Source: Nonomuraea thailandensis | Lineage (GTDB): Bacteria; Actinomycetota; Actinomycetes; Streptosporangiales; Streptosporangiaceae | Length of the DNA stretch: 64,000 bases | Direction: 5' to 3' | NCBI RefSeq assembly: GCF_024172165.1 | Contig: NZ_JAMZEB010000002.1 | Coordinates: 6,283,501 to 6,347,500, forward strand | Shown: positions 28,317-36,556 of the stretch, one piece after another | How the letters are laid out: each line of letters opens with the position of its first letter | Numbering within the stretch: position 1 is the first letter of the stretch | Position numbers and translations under genes: made by a program | Notes under the pieces: generated by a model | Told to the model about the DNA's origin: nothing | The model's input: the letters and a program-made list of their open reading frames with translations, nothing else | Database searches by the model: none

Positions 28317-29144
28317 TCAGGCACGCTTGTACGCGCCCTTGACGTGCACCGGGACACCCTTGCCCAGCAGCCCGGGCAGCTCCTCGGCCACGTTCATGGG
28401 CATGCGCACGCACCCGTGCGAGGCCGGGTAGAGCGGCACCGACAGCGCGCCGTGGAAGGCGATGCCGCCGTTGAAGAAGATCGGGTTGTACAGCTCGCCC
28501 AGGTACGACTTGTGCCAGCCGCCCACCCGCCACGTCGTGCGGTAGTCGCCCGTCGGCGTGCGGGCCGAGCCGCAGAAGCGCTGCTCCTTGCCCTGCCAGG
28601 TGGTGGTCTCGCAGTACGGGACGCCGCTGCCGGAGGAGATGTGGGTGATCAGCTTCACCTGGCCGCGCACGTACAGGACCATGACCTGCTTGCTGAGGTT
28701 GACCTCGGCGCGGGTCGCCTTGCCGTTCGGGACCAGGACCTTGGGCGCCCTGGGCGTCTCCAGCGCCTGCCACGTGCGCTTGGCGATGGTGCTGGTCGGC
28801 TTGATGCCGTTGACCTTCTGGAACGCCCAGACTGCGGCCAGCGTGGTGCCGCCGTACTGGCCGTCGATCCTGCCGGGGCGGTAGCCGAGCTCCTTGAGCC
28901 GCTTCTGCATCCAGGTGACGGACTTGCCCTTGGCGCCGAGCCGGAGCGTCTTGCGCGGCGCGATCACGGGCTCGGGAGTGACGGCGGACGGGCCCTGCTG
29001 GGCGGCGGCCGCGGGAGGGGAGGCGGGCGGCGGAGCCTCTGCCCGCCGTTCCGCGTGCTGCGTGCCGCAACCGGAGACGGCGACCGCTCCGGCCGTCAGA
29101 AGAGCAGCCACCCCGGGCAGCCGTCGAACCCGCACCCGTACCAC
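28317..29144 (-). CDS. Lipoprotein L,D-transpeptidase with peptidoglycan-binding domain
   Basis: Cell-wall enzyme that forms 3-3 peptide cross-links. The N-terminus is a lipoprotein signal (GVAALLTAGAVAVSGCGTQ, lipobox cysteine near residue 26), then a Pro/Ala-rich linker, a PG_binding_1 domain (RLGAKGKSVTWMQKRLKELG) at about residues 68-130, and a YkuD catalytic domain with GGIAFHG and YPASHGCVRMP (catalytic His and Cys). 275 residues. GTG 29144 lies very close to AGGAG; GTG 29135 has better spacing and keeps the signal peptide. It stands alone, facing away from YbaK. Confidence 0.93.
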   Translation of the reverse strand: MVRVRVRRLPGVAALLTAGAVAVSGCGTQHAERRAEAPPPASPPAAAAQQGPSAVTPEPVIAPRKTLRLGAKGKSVTWMQKRLKELGYRPGRIDGQYGGTTLAAVWAFQKVNGIKPTSTIAKRTWQALETPRAPKVLVPNGKATRAEVNLSKQVMVLYVRGQVKLITHISSGSGVPYCETTTWQGKEQRFCGSARTPTGDYRTTWRVGGWHKSYLGELYNPIFFNGGIAFHGALSVPLYPASHGCVRMPMNVAEELPGLLGKGVPVHVKGAYKRA

Positions 29145-29215
29145 CTCTCCTAAAGAACGGATCAGGGGACCCTACACCACTTACCAGGAATGGGTAATAG
29201 GGGCGTCAATATGTT

Positions 29216-29221
29216 TAGAGT
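29216..29221 (+). promoter_or_regulatory. -10 element for the YbaK-like gene, leaderless type
   Basis: TAGAGT ends 6 nt before the ATG at 29228 and there is no ribosome site. No clear -35 is visible. Confidence 0.35.
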
Positions 29222-29227
29222 GTCCCC

Positions 29228-29704
29228 ATGTCTGAGAAGTTGCCTGCGAACGCCGTCATCGTGGAATCCGCTCTGCGCGCACTGGGCGCGAACGGCGAGA
29301 TCGTGGTCCTGCCCGAGAAGGCGCCCACGGCCGCGACCGCGGCGGCGCAGCTCGGGTGCGAGGTGGGCGCGATCGCCAACAGCCTGATCTTCGACGCCGA
29401 CGGCGCGCCGCTGCTCGTGCTGACCAGCGGCGCGCACCGGGTGGACGTCGACCTGATCGCCCGTACGGCGGGGGTCGAGCGGGTACGCCGGGCGACGCCG
29501 GAGTTCGTCAGGGAGGCCACCGGGCAGCCCATCGGCGGCGTGGCCCCGGTGGGGCATCCCGCGCCCGTGCGCACGCTGGTGGACAACTGGCTGGGCAAGC
29601 ACGAGGTGGTGTGGGCCGCGGGCGGGCATCCGCACACGGTGTTCCCGACGACGTTCGACGAGCTCGTGCGGATCACCGCAGGCACGCCGGTGGACGTCGA
29701 GTAG
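29228..29704 (+). CDS. YbaK/EbsC-family aminoacyl-tRNA deacylase
   Basis: Trans-editing protein of 158 residues that removes wrongly attached amino acids from tRNA (Cys-tRNAPro in E. coli YbaK). The fold-typical segments are present: VGAIANSLIFDADGAPLLVL (EbsC-type IxNSLxF motif with the conserved Lys replaced by Asn), SGAHRVDVDLIA, REATGQPIGGVAPVGHP and GGHPHTVFPTTFDELVR. These are closer to YbaK-like/ProX-type members than to full ProRS editing domains. Followed 1 nt later by a GNAT gene, so likely an operon of two. The exact tRNA substrate is unknown. Confidence 0.88.
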   Translation: MSEKLPANAVIVESALRALGANGEIVVLPEKAPTAATAAAQLGCEVGAIANSLIFDADGAPLLVLTSGAHRVDVDLIARTAGVERVRRATPEFVREATGQPIGGVAPVGHPAPVRTLVDNWLGKHEVVWAAGGHPHTVFPTTFDELVRITAGTPVDVE

Positions 29705-29705
29705 T

Positions 29706-30287
29706 GTGCGACGAGTGATCGAGTTTCGCGGGGCCGGGCCGGCCGAGTTCACCGAGCGGCTGGAGACGGTGATCGATATTTACACGGCGGCCATGAACCC
29801 GCCGGAGGAGCAGATCAACGGCCGCAAGACCATCATGCGAAATCACGCGACATATCCCAATTTTCAGTGCTATTTCGCGGAATTGCGTGATTCATCCCCA
29901 GATATGCCCGCTCCGGAACCCGTGACCGTCGGCTTCGCGTACGGATTCCGGGGCGCGCCCGGGCAGTGGTGGCACGACGTCGTCCTGCGGGGCCTGGCCG
30001 ACCGCCTGGGCGAGGAGGCGGCGCACGCCTGGATGGGGCACGCGTTCGAGCTGGCCGAGATCCACGTGCACCCCGACTACCAGGGCAAGGGCGTCGGCCG
30101 CGCCATGATCACGACGCTGTGCGCCGGCCGCCGCGAGCGCTCGGCCGTGCTGTCCACCCACGACCAGCCCACGGCCGCCCGCCACCTCTACGCCAGCATG
30201 GGCTTCGGCGACCTGCTGACGAGGTTCGTCTTCCCCGGCGGCTCGGAGGAGTACGCCATCGCGGGCCGCCCGCTGCCCTTGACCTGA
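29706..30287 (+). CDS. GNAT-family N-acetyltransferase
   Basis: Acetyl-CoA-dependent transferase of 193 residues. The acetyl-CoA loop is HVHPDYQGKGVGRAMITTL (Q/RxxGxG/A as QGKGVG), followed by the C-terminal GNAT strand with HLYASMGFGDLL. The N-terminal part (ETVIDIYTAAMNPPEEQ) is less conserved, and 29800-29910 is noticeably AT-richer than neighbours. Start is GTG 29706, directly after the YbaK stop; GTG 29715 is an alternative. The substrate cannot be predicted. Confidence 0.85.
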   Translation: MRRVIEFRGAGPAEFTERLETVIDIYTAAMNPPEEQINGRKTIMRNHATYPNFQCYFAELRDSSPDMPAPEPVTVGFAYGFRGAPGQWWHDVVLRGLADRLGEEAAHAWMGHAFELAEIHVHPDYQGKGVGRAMITTLCAGRRERSAVLSTHDQPTAARHLYASMGFGDLLTRFVFPGGSEEYAIAGRPLPLT

Positions 30288-30392
30288 ACTGGTAAAGCCA
30301 TGACCTGAGGGTTTGCCGTGCCATGACGCGGGGCACGATCAATGACGGAAAGTAGCCGACCCTTTACCCGCCGCCCATCTTCCCCTGCCCGT

Positions 30393-30421
30393 CACCCGCC
30401 CGATCCCCCTGCGGGCGGGTG
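30393..30421. terminator. Bidirectional terminator between GNAT gene and metF
   Basis: CACCCGCCCG (30393-30402) pairs perfectly with CGGGCGGGTG (30412-30421) around a 9-nt loop, between convergent genes. Confidence 0.65.
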
Positions 30422-30433
30422 GCGGGCGCTCAC

Positions 30434-31354
30434 TCACGCGGAGGCGGGCAGCCGCTCCAGCCGCTGGAACACCTCGCGCGACGCGCTCGACCGGTTGAAC
30501 GTGATGAAGTGGATGCCCGGCGCGCCCTCGTCGAGCAGCCGCTGGCACAGCTCGGCGCCGTGCTCGATGCCCAGCCGCCGCACCGCCGCCGGATCGTCCT
30601 TGACCGCCTCGAACCTGGCCGCCACGTCGGGCGGGAACGGCGCCCCGGAAAGCTGCTCCGACCTGGCGATCGTGCTCATCTGCGTGACCGGCATGACGCA
30701 CGGGATGATCGGCGTGTCACAGCCCTTGGCCGCCACCCGGTCACGCAGCCGGAGGTAGTCGTCGGCCTGGAAGAACATCTGCGTGATCGCGTAGTCGGCC
30801 CCGGCCCGGCACTTGGCGACGAAGTAGTCGGTGTCGGACTCGACGGACGGCGAGCGCGGGTGCTTGAACGGGAAGGCCGCCACGCCGACGCAGAAGTCGC
30901 CCGCCTGCCGGATCAGCCGCACCAGCTCCTCGGCGTAGAGCACGCCCTCGGGGTGCTGCACCCACTCGCCCATCGGGTCGCCGGGCGGGTCGCCGCGCAC
31001 GGCCAGGATGTTGCGCACCCCGGCGTCGGCGAAGCGCCCCACGAGGTGCCGCAGCTCGCGGATCGAGTGGTCGACCGCGGTGAAGTGCGCGACAGGGGTG
31101 AGCGTGGTGTCGTGGGCGATCCGCTCGACGATGTCGACCGTGCGGTCGCGGGTGGAGCCGCCGGCGCCGTACGTCACCGACACGAAGGTCGGCCGCAGCG
31201 ACTCCAGCTCTCTGATCGCCCGCCACAGCTGCCGCTCGCCCTCGTCGGTCTTCGGGGGGAAGAACTCGAACGAGAACGACCGGCCACCGGAGGCGAGCAT
31301 CTCGCGGACGGTGGGAACACGATCGGGCCGTATGGAGGGTCGACCAAGCGCCAT
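30434..31354 (-). CDS. metF: Methylenetetrahydrofolate reductase
   Basis: Reduces 5,10-methylene-THF to 5-methyl-THF for methionine synthesis. The 306-residue TIM barrel shows SFEFFPPKTDEGERQLW (catalytic Glu), FVSVTYGAGGSTRDRT, HFTAVDHSIREL, LAVRGDPPGDP and DYAITQMFFQADDY (flavin/folate site). It lies beside a polyprenyl synthase, as Rv2172c (MTHFR) lies beside idsA2 in M. tuberculosis. TAACCT is 6 nt before the ATG and no ribosome site is seen, so the mRNA may be leaderless. Confidence 0.95.
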   Translation of the reverse strand: MALGRPSIRPDRVPTVREMLASGGRSFSFEFFPPKTDEGERQLWRAIRELESLRPTFVSVTYGAGGSTRDRTVDIVERIAHDTTLTPVAHFTAVDHSIRELRHLVGRFADAGVRNILAVRGDPPGDPMGEWVQHPEGVLYAEELVRLIRQAGDFCVGVAAFPFKHPRSPSVESDTDYFVAKCRAGADYAITQMFFQADDYLRLRDRVAAKGCDTPIIPCVMPVTQMSTIARSEQLSGAPFPPDVAARFEAVKDDPAAVRRLGIEHGAELCQRLLDEGAPGIHFITFNRSSASREVFQRLERLPASA

Positions 31355-31433
31355 GAGGCAAGGTTACCGTCACATCCTCGAGCCGGCGGGTGAGAGGAGC
31401 CACCTGGAGATCCGGACCTGTCCCCGGGGCCAC

Positions 31434-31439
31434 TAGTCT
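31434..31439 (+). promoter_or_regulatory. -10 element of the polyprenyl synthase gene, leaderless type
   Basis: TAGTCT ends 7 nt before the ATG at 31447 with no spaced ribosome site. The 92-bp gap is shared with divergent metF. Confidence 0.4.
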
Positions 31440-31446
31440 CAGGGGC

Positions 31447-32514
31447 ATGACCACTGACGCCGCCGGCATGGAGACCCTGCGCGCCCAGGTGGAGCGTGCC
31501 CTCGCCGACTTCGTCGAGCGGAAGCTGCCCTCCGCCGACGACCCCGAGTTCGCTCCGCTGCGCACGGCGGCCGACGAGCTGCTGTCCGGCGGCAAGCGGC
31601 TGCGCCCCGCGTTCTGCTACTGGGGCTGGCGCGGCGCCGGCGGCACCGACGTGCCCGGCATCTTCACCGCCGCGGCCTCGCTGGAGCTGCTGCAGGCCAG
31701 CGCGCTGGTGCACGACGACGTGATGGACAAGAGCGACCTGCGCCGCGGCATGCCGTCCGCGCACCGCCGCTTCCAGGCGATGCACGAGAAGTCCGGCTGG
31801 TACGGCTCGGCCGAGCAGTTCGGCGAGGGCGCGGCGATCCTGCTCGGCAACCTGCTGCTCATCTGGTCGGGCGAGATGTGGCGCTCCAGCGGGCTGCCGC
31901 GCGAGTCCCTCGAAGTGGCCCAGCCCGTCCACGACCACATGCGCAGCGAGCTGATGTGCGGGCAGTACCTCGACCTGCTGGAGCAGGCCAACGGGGAGAA
32001 CACGTTCGAGTCGGCGCTGCGGGTGGCGCTGTTCAAGAGCGGCAAGTACTCGGTGGAGCAGCCGCTCAGGCTCGGCCTGGCGCTCGCCGCCCGCGAGCTC
32101 GCGCCGTGGGTGGACGACCTGTGCACCGGGTACGGGCGGCGGGTCGGGATCGCCTTCCAGCTCCGTGACGACATCCTCGGGGTCTTCGGCGATCCGGCGC
32201 AGACGGGCAAGCCCGCCGGCGACGACCTGCGGGAGGGCAAGCGCACCATGCTCGTGGCCCGCACCCTGGCCGCCGCCACCCCCTCCGACGCGCGGACCGT
32301 GCGGCGGCTCCTCGGGGATCCCGAGCTGGACGAGGACGGGGTCGCCACGCTGCGCGGGATCATCGACGGCACGGGAGCGCTGCAGGAGTGCGAGGACCTG
32401 ATCGGCGACTACCTGGGGCAGGCGCTGGCGGCCCTCGACACGGCGCCGGTCACCTCCGAGTCCCGGGCGGCGCTCACCGACCTCGCCATCGCGGCCACCT
32501 CCCGCAGGACGTGA
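31447..32514 (+). CDS. Polyprenyl (GGPP-type) diphosphate synthase
   Basis: Trans-prenyltransferase of 355 residues that condenses isopentenyl diphosphate with allylic diphosphates. The first aspartate-rich motif is ALVHDDVMDKSDLRRG (DDxxD); the second is FQLRDDILGVFGDP (DDxxG variant common in actinobacteria), and GGKRLRPAFCYWGW holds the diphosphate-binding Lys/Arg. Chain length (C15, C20 or longer) depends on residues before the first DDxxD and cannot be fixed by eye. Its place next to metF and near the Rv2175c-like gene matches idsA2 (Rv2173) of M. tuberculosis. Confidence 0.92.
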   Translation: MTTDAAGMETLRAQVERALADFVERKLPSADDPEFAPLRTAADELLSGGKRLRPAFCYWGWRGAGGTDVPGIFTAAASLELLQASALVHDDVMDKSDLRRGMPSAHRRFQAMHEKSGWYGSAEQFGEGAAILLGNLLLIWSGEMWRSSGLPRESLEVAQPVHDHMRSELMCGQYLDLLEQANGENTFESALRVALFKSGKYSVEQPLRLGLALAARELAPWVDDLCTGYGRRVGIAFQLRDDILGVFGDPAQTGKPAGDDLREGKRTMLVARTLAAATPSDARTVRRLLGDPELDEDGVATLRGIIDGTGALQECEDLIGDYLGQALAALDTAPVTSESRAALTDLAIAATSRRT

Positions 32515-32519
32515 CCGTC

Positions 32520-32549
32520 ACCCTCGCGCCGCCATCGGGGCGCGAGGGT
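32520..32549 (+). terminator. Terminator after the polyprenyl synthase
   Basis: ACCCTCGCGCC (32520-32530) pairs perfectly with GGCGCGAGGGT (32539-32549), loop of 8 nt, 6 nt after the stop. Confidence 0.65.
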
Positions 32550-32740
32550 ACGACGCGCCTGGCGGGGGCGACGCGGCTCTCGCGAGGCGACGCGGGCGTG
32601 CGAGCGCTGCCGCTTGCGGGCCGTTGACGCAGGCGGCGCCGAACGCCGCAGCGCGGAAGCACCGCACGGCACAAGCCCGCGCACGCCAGGCAGCCGCCCG
32701 GCGTGGAGGCGCCCGCGGCGAGAAGCGGGCGCCCCTGTGC

Positions 32741-33379
32741 TCAGCCGGCCGACAGCCGCTTGGCGAACTCCGCCGCCGCCGCCCCGGGGTCGTCGGCGTC
32801 GGTGATCGCCCGCACCACCACCACGCGCCGCACCCCGAACGCCATCACCTCGTCCAGATTCCCGAGGTCGATGCCGCCGATCCCGAACCACGGCCGCGAC
32901 GTCTCCAGCGACGCCGCGTGCCGCAGCAGCGACGGGCCGGGAGCCGGGCGGCCGGGCTTGGTCGGGGTGGGCCAGACGGGGCCGCAGCAGAAGTAGTCGA
33001 CGCCCTCCTCCACGGCCGCGGCGGAAGCCTCGGCAGCGGAGTGGGTGGACCGTCCGATGACGATGTCGTCGCCGAGTATCTCTCGCGCGACCGTCACAGG
33101 AAGGTCGTCCTGCCCCAGATGGAGCACGTCGGGCCGGGCGGCGTAGGCGATGTCCGCCCGGTCGTTGACGGCCAGCAGCTTGCCGTGCCGGTCGCAGGCG
33201 TCGCGGAAGACTTCGAGGAGCGCGAGTTCTTCGCGGGCCTCCAGGCCCTTCTCCCGCAGCTGGATGATGTCCACGCCTCCGGCCAGCACCGAATCGAGGA
33301 ACTCTGCCAGATCGCCGCGGTCGCGGCGGCCGTCTGTGCAGAGATAGAGGCGGGCCTCAGAAAGCGAGGGCTTGGGCAC
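32741..33379 (-). CDS. thiE: Thiamine phosphate synthase
   Basis: Joins the pyrimidine (HMP-PP) and thiazole moieties to give thiamine phosphate. A 212-residue TIM barrel with LYLCTDGRRD, DIIQLREKGLEAREEL (pyrophosphate-binding QLREK), KLLAVNDRADIAYAA, DVLHLGQDDLPV, STHSAAEASAA, YFCCGPVWPTPTKPG and GIGGIDLGNLDEV. Start GTG 33379 overlaps the Rv2175c-like gene by 23 bp. It is in a separate minus-strand unit from thiO-thiS-thiG, 1.7 kb away, and carries no riboswitch directly ahead of it. Confidence 0.94.
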   Translation of the reverse strand: MPKPSLSEARLYLCTDGRRDRGDLAEFLDSVLAGGVDIIQLREKGLEAREELALLEVFRDACDRHGKLLAVNDRADIAYAARPDVLHLGQDDLPVTVAREILGDDIVIGRSTHSAAEASAAAVEEGVDYFCCGPVWPTPTKPGRPAPGPSLLRHAASLETSRPWFGIGGIDLGNLDEVMAFGVRRVVVVRAITDADDPGAAAAEFAKRLSAG

Positions 33380-33731
33380 GCCGCTTGACCTCTGTGTGAC
33401 GGCCGGCCTTGATCGCCTCGATGGGCGACCCTGGCAGGGACTCGTCTGGGGTGAAGAGCCAGCGCAGCGACTCGACATCGTCGTAGCCGGCGTCCTGCAA
33501 CACGGTCAGCGTGCCGGGCAGGCCCTTCATCACGTCCTTTCCATCGAGGAACACCGCGGGCACTTGTGGCCCGCCGCTGCCCCGGCGCACGCCGAGGAGC
33601 TTGTGGTCCCGGAGGAGTTGCTTGGCCCGCCCGATCGGAAGGTCGAGGCGCGAGGCCACTTCGGGGAGGGTGAGCCACTCGTCAACGAGCTGGTCGGTCT
33701 CCCGGTCGATCTGTGCAACAGAAAGCGTCAC
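33357..33731 (-). CDS. Rv2175c-like DNA-binding protein
   Basis: A 124-residue winged-helix protein of the Rv2175c type, the DNA-binding substrate of kinase PknL in M. tuberculosis. LTLPEVASRLDLPIGRAKQL is the helix-turn-helix, and a C-terminal part contains VPAVFLDGKDVMKGLPGTLT and ESLRWLFTPDESLPGSP. The N-terminal tail has the Thr/Ser-containing MTLSVAQIDRET, where the mycobacterial protein is phosphorylated; I cannot confirm the equivalent residue. Start GTG 33731 lies 30 nt after the FAD oxidoreductase stop. A PASTA kinase lies 3.7 kb away. Confidence 0.88.
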   Translation of the reverse strand: MTLSVAQIDRETDQLVDEWLTLPEVASRLDLPIGRAKQLLRDHKLLGVRRGSGGPQVPAVFLDGKDVMKGLPGTLTVLQDAGYDDVESLRWLFTPDESLPGSPIEAIKAGRHTEVKRRAQALAF

Positions 33732-33761
33732 GAAACCACAACTACCACATGCCGTGCTTGC

Positions 33762-34937
33762 TCAAACAACACAATCTCGTAGGGGTACTTGTGGATCTAC
33801 CAGGCGTTCCGGGTCGAGGCGCGAGCCCGCGTCGATGATCCGGCGCCCCTGTACGAGGTCGCGGGGCCGGTCGACGGCCAGTACGGCGGCCAGGGTGCCG
33901 TCTCCGGCGAGCCACACGGCCGACCACTTGCCCTCGGGTTCGCCGCGGTGAACGAGCCGGTCACCCGCGGGATGATGGCCGGCGTACTGGAGCATGTGCC
34001 CGAACTGCTCCGACCAGAAGTAGGGCACCGGGTCGTACACCGCCTCCTCCCCCAGGAGCGTCGCGGCGGCGACCTCGGGGGCGTTGAGCGCGGTGTCCCA
34101 GTGCTCGACCCGCAGCCGGGTCCGCCAGCGGCGCGACCACCAGGCGGCGCAGTCGCCGACCGCGACGACTCCGGGCAGCGACGTGCGCAGGTGCTCGTCG
34201 GTGACGACGCCGTTGTGCAGGTCGATGTCTGCGTCGGCGAGCCATTCGACGGCCGGGCGCACGCCGATGCCGGTGACGACCACGTGGGCCTCGACGAACT
34301 CGCCGCCCACCAGCCGCACACCGCCCTCGTCCACCGAGTCGACCATGGTGCCCAGCCGCAGGTCGATGCCGTCGTACCAGGACAGCGTGCGCCCGCCGAG
34401 CTCGGCGCCGACGGCGGTCGAGAGCGGGGCGGAGGCGGACTCGACGACCGTCACCTCGCAGCCGGCGCGGCGGGCCGCGGTGGCGACCTCGGCGCCGATC
34501 CAGCCGGCGCCGATGATCGCGACCCGGGCTCCTGGGACGAGCATGGCGCGCAGCTCGTGCGCGTCGTCGAGGGTGCGCAGGACGTGCTGGGGGCCGTCGC
34601 CGGGCAGCCGGATCGGGTCGGCTCCGGTGGCGATGACCAGGCCGTCGTAGGCGACCTCGCCCTCGGTGGTCTCCACGACGCCCGCGCGCAGCGACTTGGC
34701 GCCGACGCCCGGCCAGAACTCGACGCCGAGCGTCTCCAGGTCGGTGTCGACGAAGCTGGTGTCGGCCTCGCCCTTCAGCACGGCCTTGGACAGCGGCGGG
34801 CGGTCGTAGGGCCGGTGCCGCTCCTGCCCGATCAGCGTGATCCGGCCGGTGAAGCCGCGCCCTCGCAGGGCCTCCACCGTACGCACTCCGGCCAGGCCCG
34901 CTCCCACCACCACGACATGGTTCACGTTGATGACCAT
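33762..34937 (-). CDS. FAD-dependent ferredoxin/rubredoxin reductase-like oxidoreductase
   Basis: A 391-residue pyridine-nucleotide-disulfide-type flavoprotein. HVVVVGAGLAGVRTVEALR is the FAD-binding GxGxxG, RPYDRPPLSKAVLKGE is the ferredoxin-reductase landmark, VAIIGAGWIGAEVATAARR is the NAD(P)H site, and SLPGVVAVGDCAAWW is the second FAD motif. This matches reductases that supply P450 ferredoxins or dioxygenases, and could serve the P450 pair at 22-24 kb, though that is speculation. ATG 34937 chosen; the open frame upstream runs antisense to thiO. Same strand as the Rv2175c-like gene and thiE. Confidence 0.9.
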   Translation of the reverse strand: MVINVNHVVVVGAGLAGVRTVEALRGRGFTGRITLIGQERHRPYDRPPLSKAVLKGEADTSFVDTDLETLGVEFWPGVGAKSLRAGVVETTEGEVAYDGLVIATGADPIRLPGDGPQHVLRTLDDAHELRAMLVPGARVAIIGAGWIGAEVATAARRAGCEVTVVESASAPLSTAVGAELGGRTLSWYDGIDLRLGTMVDSVDEGGVRLVGGEFVEAHVVVTGIGVRPAVEWLADADIDLHNGVVTDEHLRTSLPGVVAVGDCAAWWSRRWRTRLRVEHWDTALNAPEVAAATLLGEEAVYDPVPYFWSEQFGHMLQYAGHHPAGDRLVHRGEPEGKWSAVWLAGDGTLAAVLAVDRPRDLVQGRRIIDAGSRLDPERLVDPQVPLRDCVV

Positions 34938-34989
34938 AACGGGGGGCGTGCTCGGACAGCGCACCGAGGCCGTAGGCTGTCCGTTGTAA

Positions 34990-35090
34990 GACGCGCGGGA
35001 GTCCGGCCGTAACCGGGCTGAGAGGAAGGCTTTACCGGGCCTTCGACCGCAAGACACCTGATCCGGATCATGCCGGCGAAGGGAGCGCAG
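34990..35090 (+). promoter_or_regulatory. TPP riboswitch ahead of thiO-thiS-thiG
   Basis: Contains the conserved THI elements GGGCTGAGAGG (35015-35025) and ACCTGATCCGGATCATGCC (35056-35074) in the right order, with P1 closed by GCGC (34993-34996) and GCGC (35085-35088). The GGGAG ribosome site lies within the aptamer 3' end, 3 nt before the thiO GTG, so ligand binding should hide it directly. Confidence 0.93.
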
Positions 35091-36359
35091 GTGGATGTGA
35101 TCGTGGGTGGCGGGGTCGTCGGGCTCTCCGTGGCCTGGCGAACGGCACGCGCGGGGCGGGCCGTCACCGTGGTGGACCCGGCCCCCGGCAGGGGGGCCTC
35201 GTACGCGGCGGCGGGGATGCTGGCCCCGGTCAGTGAGGTGACCTACACCGAGGCGCCGCTGCTGCGGCTGGGGGTGGCCTCGCTGCGGCGCTGGCCCGCC
35301 TTCGCCGCCGAACTGGCCGCCGACGCGGGCCTGCCCGCGGGCACAGGCCCGGCCGCGGGCAAAGGGCCGGCATCGAGCGTCGAATCGGGCGCCGGGCCGG
35401 GGTTCGCCGAGGTGCGCGGGCTGGACCTGCGGGCCGACGGGACGCTGGACGTGGCGTTCGGGGCCGACGACCTGGCGGCGCTGGACGAGCTGGCCGCGTA
35501 CATGGAGAAGCTTGGGCTGCCGGTCGAGCGGCTCACCGGGCGCGAGTGCCGCCGCCTGGAGCCCATGCTGGCCCCCTCCGTGCGCGGCGGCCTGCTGGCG
35601 CCCGGCGACGCGTGGGTGGACCCGCGCCGCGTGACAGCGGCCCTGCTGGCCGCGCTGGAACGGCTGGACGTCCCCGTGGTGCGGGCCCGGGCGACCGGGC
35701 TCCTGTACGAGGGCGGCCGGGTCGCGGGGGTCCGCCTCGCGCCGCCGGCCTCCGAGGACGGCCCGGACCTCCGGAGGGCCACCGGCCCGGACACCACCGG
35801 CCCGGACGCCGCCGGTCCTGACGCCGCCGCGCGGGAGGTCCTCCCCCACGAGGTGCGGGGTGAGCGGGTCGTGCTGGCGGCCGGGGCGTGGAGCTCCGAG
35901 CTGGCCGAGGTGCCGGTGCGGCCGGTCAAGGGCCAGATCATGCGGTTGCGCTCGCCGCAGCCGCTGCTCAGCCGGTGCGTACGCGGCTCCGTGCACGGCT
36001 CGTCCGTCTACCTGGTCCCCCGGGGCGACGGCGAGCTCGTGGTGGGGGCCACGCAGGAGGAGATGGGGTTCGACACCAGGGTGACGGCCGGCGGGCTCTA
36101 CGAGCTGCTGCGGGACGCCAGGGAGCTGGTGCCGGGCGTCACCGAGCTGGAGGTCGCCGACGTGGTGGCGGGGCTGCGTCCGGGGACCCCGGACAACCTG
36201 CCGCTGATCGGCCCCGGCAGGACGCCCGGGCTGGCGTACGCGACCGGGCACCACCGGGGCGGCGTGCTGCTCGCCCCGCTCACGACCGCGATCCTGCTGG
36301 GCGAGGAGAGCGAACTGGCGGCGCTGTGCGCGCCGGGGAGATTTCGGGAAATTTCATGA
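35091..36359 (+). CDS. thiO: Glycine oxidase for thiazole synthesis
   Basis: FAD enzyme oxidising glycine to the dehydroglycine used by ThiG. DVIVGGGVVGLSVAWRTARA is the FAD GxGxxG site; GRGASYAAAGMLAPVSE, GLDLRADGTLDVAF, GDAWVDPRRVTAALLAAL, RPVKGQIMRLR and GHHRGGVLLAPLT are ThiO landmarks. At 422 residues it is longer than usual because of two low-complexity inserts, one near residues 80-105 (PAGTGPAAGKGPAS) and one near 225-245 (TGPDTTGPDAAGPDAA). Start GTG 35091; an ATG at 35070 is inside the riboswitch and is rejected. Confidence 0.93.
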   Translation: MDVIVGGGVVGLSVAWRTARAGRAVTVVDPAPGRGASYAAAGMLAPVSEVTYTEAPLLRLGVASLRRWPAFAAELAADAGLPAGTGPAAGKGPASSVESGAGPGFAEVRGLDLRADGTLDVAFGADDLAALDELAAYMEKLGLPVERLTGRECRRLEPMLAPSVRGGLLAPGDAWVDPRRVTAALLAALERLDVPVVRARATGLLYEGGRVAGVRLAPPASEDGPDLRRATGPDTTGPDAAGPDAAAREVLPHEVRGERVVLAAGAWSSELAEVPVRPVKGQIMRLRSPQPLLSRCVRGSVHGSSVYLVPRGDGELVVGATQEEMGFDTRVTAGGLYELLRDARELVPGVTELEVADVVAGLRPGTPDNLPLIGPGRTPGLAYATGHHRGGVLLAPLTTAILLGEESELAALCAPGRFREIS

Positions 36360-36556
36360 TTGTTGTGATCAACGGCTCCACCCACGAGGTGGCCGACGGC
36401 ATGACCGTGGCGCAAGCCGTGCATACCCTGACCTCGGCCACCACCGGAGTGGCCGTGGCCGTGAACGACGAGGTGGTCACGCGCAGCACCTGGGAGACGA
36501 CGGCGCTGCGCGACCGTGACCGCGTGGAGGTTCTGACGGCGGTGCAAGGTGGATGA
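36356..36556 (+). CDS. thiS: Sulfur carrier protein ThiS
   Basis: Ubiquitin-like carrier whose C-terminal glycine is adenylated and thiocarboxylated to deliver sulfur to ThiG. The 66 residues start MIVVINGSTHEVADGMTVAQ and end AVQGG, the required Gly-Gly tail. AVAVNDEVVTRSTWETTALRDRDRVEV is the conserved middle. ATG 36356 overlaps the thiO stop as ATGA, and the thiS end overlaps the thiG start by 8 bp, so the three are translationally coupled. No thiF is in the window, so the activating enzyme must be elsewhere. Confidence 0.95.
   Translation: MIVVINGSTHEVADGMTVAQAVHTLTSATTGVAVAVNDEVVTRSTWETTALRDRDRVEVLTAVQGG

Noticed and set aside
35070..35090. ATG 35070 as thiO start
   Set aside because: The ATG is part of the conserved TPP aptamer core (GGATCATGCC); GTG 35091 has the GGGAG ribosome site and matches ThiO N-termini.
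33762..36254. 830-codon minus frame joining the FAD oxidoreductase to sequence over thiO
   Set aside because: Only the part after ATG 34937 has oxidoreductase motifs; the rest is antisense to thiO and the TPP riboswitch.
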